Source of the DNA: an uncultured Bacilli bacterium
GTDB lineage: Bacteria; Bacillota_I; Bacilli_A; RF39; UBA660
Direction of reading: 5' to 3'
DNA: 27,445 bases
Assembly (NCBI GenBank): GCA_934099115.1
Contig: CAKOPK010000013.1
Coordinates: 1 to 27,445, forward strand
A program made the position numbers and the translations under genes. Positions within the stretch are counted from its first letter, which is position 1; every line of letters begins with the position of its first letter. Under the pieces are notes generated by a model, which did no database searches, was not told the origin of the DNA, and saw nothing but the letters and a program-made list of their open reading frames with translations. Shown here piece by piece: positions 22,570 to 27,445 of this stretch.

Positions 22570-23295
22570 ATGTTTATTGGAGAAAATCCAATTCATATTG
22601 AGGCAAAAGCTGATATTGGAGAGCTAGTATTAATGCCTGGAGACCCTTTAAGAGCTAAATATATTGCAGAAAATTTTTTGGAAGAGGCTAAACTTGTAAC
22701 AGATATTCGAAATATGTTTGGATATACTGGAACATATAAGGGTAAAAAAGTAACTGTTATGGCACATGGTATGGGTATGCCTAGTGCTAGTATTTATGCT
22801 TTTGAGTTAATCCATTTTTTTAAAGTAAAGAAGATAATTCGTATTGGAACTTGTGGGGCTGTTAGTAGTAAGGCAGATATTGGAGATTTAATACTTACAA
22901 AGAGTGTTTATTCAGAATCTAATTTTGCATATACTTATGATAATTATGTAGGAAATGTTGTAGAAGCAGATAGTCTTTTAAATAAAACTATTTTAGAGAC
23001 TGCAGATGAAGAAAAAATAAAAGTTCATTATGGAATGGCTACTACTATGGATGTTTTTGGGCCTTATATTGATTTTGAGAGAGTGTTAAATCGTATTCCT
23101 CAAGAATATGAAATACTTGGAGAAGAAATGGAAGCTTTTGGTTTAATTCATGTTGCTAATAGTTTAGGAGTTAGTGCTACTACATTATTAACTGTTGTAG
23201 ATTCTAAGTTTTCTAAAGTTGTTTTAACACCAAAAGACCGTGAAACAAAATTAAATGATATGATTAAGCTTGCCTTAGAGTCAATTATTAAATAG
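22570..23295 (+). CDS. deoD: Purine nucleoside phosphorylase, DeoD type
   Basis: The 241-residue protein has the size and motifs of hexameric DeoD, which splits purine (deoxy)nucleosides with phosphate to base and (deoxy)ribose-1-phosphate for salvage. Motifs: 'MPGDPLRAKYIAE' (phosphate site), 'MAHGMGMPSASIYAFEL', 'IRIGTCGAV', 'EMEAFGLIHVA' (ribose-binding Glu) and the catalytic Asp in 'LTVVDSK', normally 'TVSDH'. GAAGGTGATAAA precedes the ATG. An extended -10 (TGATAAGAT, 22539-22547) lies upstream with a weak -35. A terminator follows at 23294-23313. Confidence 0.93.
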   Translation: MFIGENPIHIEAKADIGELVLMPGDPLRAKYIAENFLEEAKLVTDIRNMFGYTGTYKGKKVTVMAHGMGMPSASIYAFELIHFFKVKKIIRIGTCGAVSSKADIGDLILTKSVYSESNFAYTYDNYVGNVVEADSLLNKTILETADEEKIKVHYGMATTMDVFGPYIDFERVLNRIPQEYEILGEEMEAFGLIHVANSLGVSATTLLTVVDSKFSKVVLTPKDRETKLNDMIKLALESIIK

Positions 23296-23313
23296 TGTAT
23301 TTTTACACTTTTT
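23294..23313 (+). terminator. Intrinsic terminator after deoD
   Basis: AGTGTA (23294-23299) and TACACT (23304-23309) with a TTTT loop, followed by T. It overlaps the stop codon. Confidence 0.55.
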
Positions 23314-23365
23314 CTTTGGTATTTTTTTATTATATTACACAAAATAATAAAGAAATTAAATATTT

Positions 23366-23392
23366 TTAGCACTCTCTATTGACAAGTGCTAA
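23366..23392 (+). promoter_or_regulatory. CIRCE operator (HrcA-binding site)
   Basis: TTAGCACTC-N9-AAGTGCTAA matches the CIRCE consensus (TTAGCACTC-N9-GAGTGCTAA) with a single change. The spacer holds the TTGACA -35 of the clpB promoter, so HrcA binding would repress at normal temperature. Confidence 0.93.
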
Positions 23393-23407
23393 AAATGGAG
23401 TTATAAT
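23379..23407 (+). promoter_or_regulatory. Consensus promoter of clpB
   Basis: TTGACA (23379-23384), 17 bases, TATAAT (23402-23407), a perfect match embedded in CIRCE. Confidence 0.9.
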
Positions 23408-23435
23408 ACATAATGATTAGAGAGGGTGAAGAAAT

Positions 23436-25544
23436 ATGTATCCAAATATGCAAGAAGAAAATGAAAATGTTTTAGAAAAATATGGAAGAGACATTACAGA
23501 GTTAGCTAAAAATAATAAAATTGATCCTGTAATTGGAAGAGATGAAGAAATTCGTTCTATTATTCGTATTTTATCTAGAAAAACGAAAAATAACCCTGTA
23601 TTAATCGGGGAACCGGGAGTAGGTAAGACTGCGATTGTAGAGGGACTTGCTATCCGTATTATTAGAGGAGATGTTCCAAGTACATTAAAAAATAAAAGAA
23701 TATGGTCGTTAGATTTAGGTGCTCTTATTGCGGGTGCTAAATATCGTGGAGAATTTGAAGAAAGATTAAAGAAAGTATTAAAAGAAATTAGTGATTCTAA
23801 TGGAGATATTATTCTTTTTATAGATGAAATTCATATGATCGTAGGAGCAGGTGCCGAAGGAGCAATGGATGCAGGTAATATGCTTAAACCAATGCTTGCT
23901 AGAGGGGAGATTCGTTTGATTGGCGCTACCACTTTAAATGAATATCGTAAATATATTGAGACAGATGGAGCTTTGGAAAGACGTTTACAAAAGATTCAAG
24001 TTAAAGAGCCAAATGTTCAAGATACAATTACTATATTACGTGGATTAAAAGAAAAATTTGAATTATTTCATAGTGTTAATATTAAAGATAGTGCTTTAAT
24101 AAGTGCAGCTACTTTAAGTGACCGCTATATTACAGATAGATTTTTGCCAGATAAAGCTATTGACCTTGTAGATGAAGCTTGTGCTACAATAAAAATGCAA
24201 ATGGCTTCTGTACCGACAGAATTAGATACTTTAACTAGAAAAATAATGAGCTTAGAGATTGAAAGAGAAGCTATTAAAAAAGAAAAAGATGAATTATCAA
24301 AGGCTAGAAGAGTAGAGTTAGATACAGAAATTGCTTCTTTAAAAGATAAAGAAAAAGATATGAGAAGCAAATGGGAAGAAGAAAAAAGTTTAAATGATGA
24401 TATTAACAAGAAAAAGGAAGAACTTGATAATGCTAGATTTAAACTTGCTACTGCAGAAAATAATTATGATTTAGAGACTGCTGCTAGATTACGTCATGGG
24501 GAAATTCCAAAATTAGAGACAGAACTTGAGAATTTAAGAAAGAAAATTGATTCGCAAATGTTAAGTGATACTGTTACAGATGAAGATATTGCTAGAGTAG
24601 TTGCTAAATGGACAAATATTCCTATTCAAAAATTAGTAAGTGGGGAAAAAGAAAAACTTTTAAACTTAGAAGCTAATTTAAAGAAAAAAGTTATTGGTCA
24701 AGATGAAGCAGTAAAAACAGTAAGTGATGCAATTATTAGAGCAAGAAGTGGAATTAAAGACCCTAATAGACCAATTGGTTCCTTTATATTTATGGGGCCA
24801 ACTGGAGTAGGTAAAACAGAACTTGCTAAGGCTCTAGCTTATGAATTATTTGATGATGAACGTCATATGGTAAGAATTGATTGTTCGGAATATATGGAAA
24901 GTTTTAATGTTTCTAGATTAATAGGTGCTCCTCCAGGATATGTAGGTTATAATGAAGGAGGAGAGTTAACAGAAGCAGTAAGACGTAATCCTTATAGTAT
25001 TGTCTTATTTGATGAAATAGAAAAGGCTCATCCAGATGTATTTAATATTTTATTACAAATATTAGATGATGGTCGTATTACAGATAGTACTGGTAAATTA
25101 GTTGATTTTAAAAACACTATTATTATTATGACTTCTAATTTAGGTAGTGAATATATATTAGAGAATAAAGAGAATAGTAATGCTTTAGTTATGAATGCTT
25201 TAAAGAAGACTTTTAGACCAGAGTTTATTAATCGTATTGATGAGGTTATTATCTTTAAATCTTTAGGAAAAGATGTTGTTTATGGTATTCTAGATAAGAT
25301 TATTAAAGAAACTGAAAATAGATTAAAAAATATAAATCTTCATTTGGAATTAACAAAGGAAGCAAAAGATTTTGTAATTTCACAATCTTATGATGAAGCT
25401 TATGGAGCTAGACCAATTAAACGTTTTGTTACTCATAATATTGAAACTTTAATAGCTGATAAGATTATTAAAGATGAAGTTAAATGGAATGAAACGATTA
25501 TTATTGATGTTAAAGATGATACTCTTTATATAAAAAATAATTAA
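23436..25544 (+). CDS. clpB: ClpB-type AAA+ disaggregase lacking the N-domain
   Basis: The 702-residue protein has two AAA+ modules: Walker A 'GEPGVGKT' (about 58) with 'ILFIDEIH', and Walker A 'GPTGVGKTE' (about 453) with 'IVLFDEIEKAHP'. Between them lies a long coiled-coil middle domain (about 245-370), diagnostic of ClpB; both pore loops ('YRGEFEERL' and 'GAPPGYVGYNEGG') are present. No IGF/IGL-type ClpP-binding loop is seen. Full ClpB is about 860 residues; this one starts almost at the first AAA+ module ('LEKYGRDITELAK'), so the ~150-residue substrate-binding N-domain is absent. The start has a good SD (GAGAGGGTGA) behind the CIRCE-regulated promoter, so this is the true start and not a truncation. 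It resolves protein aggregates with DnaK; heat control by HrcA is inferred. Confidence 0.94.
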   Translation: MYPNMQEENENVLEKYGRDITELAKNNKIDPVIGRDEEIRSIIRILSRKTKNNPVLIGEPGVGKTAIVEGLAIRIIRGDVPSTLKNKRIWSLDLGALIAGAKYRGEFEERLKKVLKEISDSNGDIILFIDEIHMIVGAGAEGAMDAGNMLKPMLARGEIRLIGATTLNEYRKYIETDGALERRLQKIQVKEPNVQDTITILRGLKEKFELFHSVNIKDSALISAATLSDRYITDRFLPDKAIDLVDEACATIKMQMASVPTELDTLTRKIMSLEIEREAIKKEKDELSKARRVELDTEIASLKDKEKDMRSKWEEEKSLNDDINKKKEELDNARFKLATAENNYDLETAARLRHGEIPKLETELENLRKKIDSQMLSDTVTDEDIARVVAKWTNIPIQKLVSGEKEKLLNLEANLKKKVIGQDEAVKTVSDAIIRARSGIKDPNRPIGSFIFMGPTGVGKTELAKALAYELFDDERHMVRIDCSEYMESFNVSRLIGAPPGYVGYNEGGELTEAVRRNPYSIVLFDEIEKAHPDVFNILLQILDDGRITDSTGKLVDFKNTIIIMTSNLGSEYILENKENSNALVMNALKKTFRPEFINRIDEVIIFKSLGKDVVYGILDKIIKETENRLKNINLHLELTKEAKDFVISQSYDEAYGARPIKRFVTHNIETLIADKIIKDEVKWNETIIIDVKDDTLYIKNN

Positions 25545-25547
25545 TAA

Positions 25548-25584
25548 AAAAGCTTTAAAATAGTAAAAATATTTTAAAGCTTTT
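25548..25584. terminator. Bidirectional terminator between convergent genes
   Basis: AAAAGCTTTAAAATA (25548-25562) and TATTTTAAAGCTTTT (25570-25584) form a perfect 15-bp stem with a 7-base loop. A-runs and T-runs on both sides allow it to serve clpB and the minus-strand regulator. Confidence 0.8.
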
Positions 25585-26038
25585 ATTTTCTATAAATTGG
25601 TTTATCTATTTTACCTAGGAGGTAGTCTGTACTTAGATTGTATTTTTTGCATATGGTATAAAGAAATGGGGTTGCAATAAGTCTTCTTCCAATTTCATAG
25701 CCAGAAATAACACTAAAGGTTGTATTTAATTCTTTAGCTAGTTTGTTTTGGGTAAGTTTGTGTTCTTTCCTAAATTCTTTTAATCTTTTGTTAAATAATT
25801 CTTTGTCATAACCCTTTTTAGAGTTTTTGTAATTTTTAGTATTTGTAAATTCAAATAAATAATCTATAGATACGTTGTAATAGTCTGCTATTTTTATTAA
25901 GTGCTTGCTAGGAATAATATTATATTCGGTTTCATAATGACTATAGACACTTTGAGTAATGTTTAGATATTTTGCTATATCTTTTTCGGGAGTATTATTT
26001 TCTTCTCTTATTTCTTTTAATCTATTTTTATATAACAT
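25583..26038 (-). CDS. Tandem XRE-type HTH regulator
   Basis: The 151-residue protein carries two Cro/C1-type HTH domains in a row: 'NRLKEIREENNTPEKDIAKYLNITQSVYSHYE...SIDYLFEFT' (5-65) and 'KRLKEFRKEHKLTQNKLAKELNTTFSVISGYE...STDYLLGKID' (about 84-145), joined by a short Lys/Asn linker. Each ends with the 'DYL' signature of this class. A monomer could therefore bind like a dimer. GGTGA precedes the ATG. It is divergent from the variable surface-protein gene with only 141 bases between starts, so it is a plausible local regulator of that gene. Two direct TGCAAAA copies lie in the interval. Confidence 0.85.
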   Translation of the reverse strand: MLYKNRLKEIREENNTPEKDIAKYLNITQSVYSHYETEYNIIPSKHLIKIADYYNVSIDYLFEFTNTKNYKNSKKGYDKELFNKRLKEFRKEHKLTQNKLAKELNTTFSVISGYEIGRRLIATPFLYTICKKYNLSTDYLLGKIDKPIYRK

Positions 26039-26111
26039 ATGAATTCACCAAATTTATTTTCTCATTTTTTTATTTGCAAAAGTTTTAATATGCAAAATAG
26101 CGTAATTTTTC

Positions 26112-26140
26112 TTGACTTTCAATATACTTGATTATATAAT
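26112..26140 (+). promoter_or_regulatory. Promoter of the second variable surface-protein gene
   Basis: TTGACT (26112-26117), 17 bases, TATAAT (26135-26140), followed by AGAGAGG before the ATG at 26180. Confidence 0.8.
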
Positions 26141-26179
26141 TTTAGTATATGGTAGAGAATTCTAAGAGAGGTTAGAAAA

Positions 26180-27424
26180 ATGAAAATAGAGAGATTAAAA
26201 AGAAATAAGTTAAAGAAGTATGGAGGAATTATATTAGTGTTTATAGCAGTAATTGTAACGGTAGTACAATTAACATCAAGAGCTAAATATAAAACTACGG
26301 AAAGTATTGAGCTTGCTAGAGGAACAATTAATTATCAAATACCAGATTTAAATTTAGTATCTATGTATGTTGAAGATAATGGAGAATATAAAGGAACAGA
26401 TAGGGTACCACAAAATGGTTATAAATTAAATTTTGATAAAAGTTACTGTGCAGTAAATGGAAATAAAGATAGTTCTATTACTTTTGATTTTGAAAACGGA
26501 GAAATAAGTGTTAATCGTTTAACAAAAAAAGGAACAAAGTGTTATTTATATTTTGATAAAAAGCCATTAACAGTACAAGATATTTTAGCGAGTAAAACAA
26601 TTGCAACTAGAACAGATTTTAGTACAACACTAACAACAGATACAACAGGAACAATGTATAGTGCCGAAGATGATTATGGAACAAGTTACTATTATGCTGG
26701 AGCAGTAAAAGATAACTGGGTTAAGTTTGCAGGATATTACTGGAGAATCATTCGCATAAATGGCGATGGAACAATAAGAATGATCTATAAGGGACCAACA
26801 ACAGATCAAACAGGAGAAACAACCCATATAGGAACCAGTGCTTTTAATAACAGTGGTAGAGACAATATGTATGAAGGATATCAATATACAAGTGGAGAAG
26901 TCCATGGGAATGTAACAAATAGTACCATCAAAGAAGTATTAGATAACTGGTATAGTGGTAATTTAAGTGGTTATGCAAGTAAAATAGCAACAGGAGAAGG
27001 AGCAATATTTTGTAATGATAGAACACCATATAGTGGAAGTGGTTTAGGAGATACTTATACTGAATATGCAGCAAAATATAGACTGTATGTAAATAAAGCA
27101 CCAAGTTTAAAGTGTACAGATGTGGGAGATAGATTTACAACATCTGTAGGATTAATCGCAGCAGATGAAGTAGCATACGCTGGAGGAGTATATGGTTCTA
27201 ATAACTCAGGTTTTTACTTATATACGGGCCGGTTTTACTGGACCATATCTCCGTCTTACTGTCTCGATGGTTACGCACGCGTGTTCTACGTGAATTCGGA
27301 TGGCGGCCTCGGCGGCGGCAATGTGAACTGGGCTGGTCCTGATGTACGACCTGTCATTAATCTAAAATCAGACACTGTATTTGTGGGTTCTGGATTTAGT
27401 TCTGACCCATACATAGTATCTTAA
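26180..27424 (+). CDS. Signal-anchored surface protein with hypervariable C-terminal domain
   Basis: The complete 414-residue protein has a basic N-terminus and one membrane segment at about 15-31 ('GGIILVFIAVIVTVVQLTS'), followed by a short region with two cysteines ('SYCAVNG', 'GTKCYLYFD') and, from about residue 130, the domain shared with the protein at 2-1321. The shared part is strongly conserved up to 'YAGGVY'. It then enters a GC-rich hypervariable stretch and returns to conserved 'VRPVINLKSD'. Unlike the first protein it lacks Ig-like repeats, so the variable domain has been joined to a different anchor. It is probably exposed on the cell surface and binds a ligand; the fold is inferred as C-type-lectin/FGE-like. 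It has its own promoter and is divergent from a tandem-HTH regulator. Confidence 0.9.
   Translation: MKIERLKRNKLKKYGGIILVFIAVIVTVVQLTSRAKYKTTESIELARGTINYQIPDLNLVSMYVEDNGEYKGTDRVPQNGYKLNFDKSYCAVNGNKDSSITFDFENGEISVNRLTKKGTKCYLYFDKKPLTVQDILASKTIATRTDFSTTLTTDTTGTMYSAEDDYGTSYYYAGAVKDNWVKFAGYYWRIIRINGDGTIRMIYKGPTTDQTGETTHIGTSAFNNSGRDNMYEGYQYTSGEVHGNVTNSTIKEVLDNWYSGNLSGYASKIATGEGAIFCNDRTPYSGSGLGDTYTEYAAKYRLYVNKAPSLKCTDVGDRFTTSVGLIAADEVAYAGGVYGSNNSGFYLYTGRFYWTISPSYCLDGYARVFYVNSDGGLGGGNVNWAGPDVRPVINLKSDTVFVGSGFSSDPYIVS
27227..27358 (+). other. Candidate DGR variable region (VR2)
   Basis: Between the SPS codons (27248-27256) and GTA CGA CCT (27344-27352) lie 29 codons, about 59% GC by hand count, of which 23 end in C or T. 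The run includes five GGC codons in a six-codon stretch, as expected if AAC template codons suffered A-to-G change. Upstream, GGC CGG TTT stands where VR1 keeps AAC CAA AAC. The last 26 codons up to and including VRP align to VR1 without gaps; the V, V-N, G, L and V-R-P positions are invariant. Confidence 0.65.
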
Positions 27425-27445
27425 ATAAAAAACATTAGCTGGAAA

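Noticed and set aside
1..27445. CRISPR arrays, insertion sequences, prophage or rRNA genes
   Set aside because: No regularly spaced repeats, transposase or integrase domains, phage structural genes or rRNA-like sequence were seen.

Overview
This is a low-GC (about 30% by eye) chromosomal segment. It most likely comes from a gut-type Bacillota or Mycoplasmatota (RF39-like Bacilli) lineage. The assignment is inferred from the gene set: HU, spoVS, an N-domain-less ClpB behind a CIRCE operator, the AT-rich codon use, and long surface proteins sharing a common C-terminal module. TAA, TAG and TGA all end convincing genes here (TGA ends the genes finishing at 14594, 15309 and 18899), so the code is standard and not the Mycoplasma TGA=Trp code.

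Layout. (1) 2-1321: 5'-truncated surface protein with Ig-like modules and a hypervariable C-terminus. (2) 1322-1883: no intact gene; it holds a candidate structured RNA, a terminator and an orphan reading frame. (3) 1884-4526, minus strand: an S51-like/S66 peptidase pair behind a promoter, a His-rich leader peptide and an attenuator. (4) 4614-7202: a Pro/Glu-rich membrane-anchored protein, HU, and an AAA_14/DUF4143 ATPase. (5) 7304-11291: a heterodimeric ABC exporter. (6) 11361-13054: a membrane protein, an rRNA-type methyltransferase and SpoVS. (7) 13157-16529: a tightly packed four-gene operon (DUF1292 protein, membrane-anchored lytic transglycosylase-like protein, SDR, PLP enzyme). (8) 16646-17071: five tRNA genes (Val, Thr, Tyr, Gln, Lys). 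(9) 17176-19484: a small protein, a lipoprotein, an exported alpha/beta hydrolase with an upstream in-frame amber codon, and an XRE membrane regulator. (10) 19505-20518, minus: an alanine-racemase homologue lacking the PLP lysine. (11) 20698-25544: enolase, an unknown protein, purine nucleoside phosphorylase, and ClpB. (12) 25583-26038, minus: a tandem-HTH regulator, divergent from a second hypervariable surface protein (26180-27424).

Most interesting signals. The two surface proteins at the ends share a C-terminal domain whose last ~45 codons are GC-rich, rich in NNC/NNT codons and hypervariable, while the flanks are conserved. This is the expected signature of diversity-generating retroelement (DGR) variable regions. 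No reverse transcriptase or template repeat is in the window, so a partner would have to act from elsewhere. Second is the ribosome-attenuation-like leader (promoter, SD, 22-codon His-rich peptide, mutually exclusive stems, intrinsic terminator) before the peptidase pair. Others are a four-stem RNA candidate after the first variable gene, a hairpin enclosing the spoVS start, and the alanine-racemase-like pseudoenzyme.
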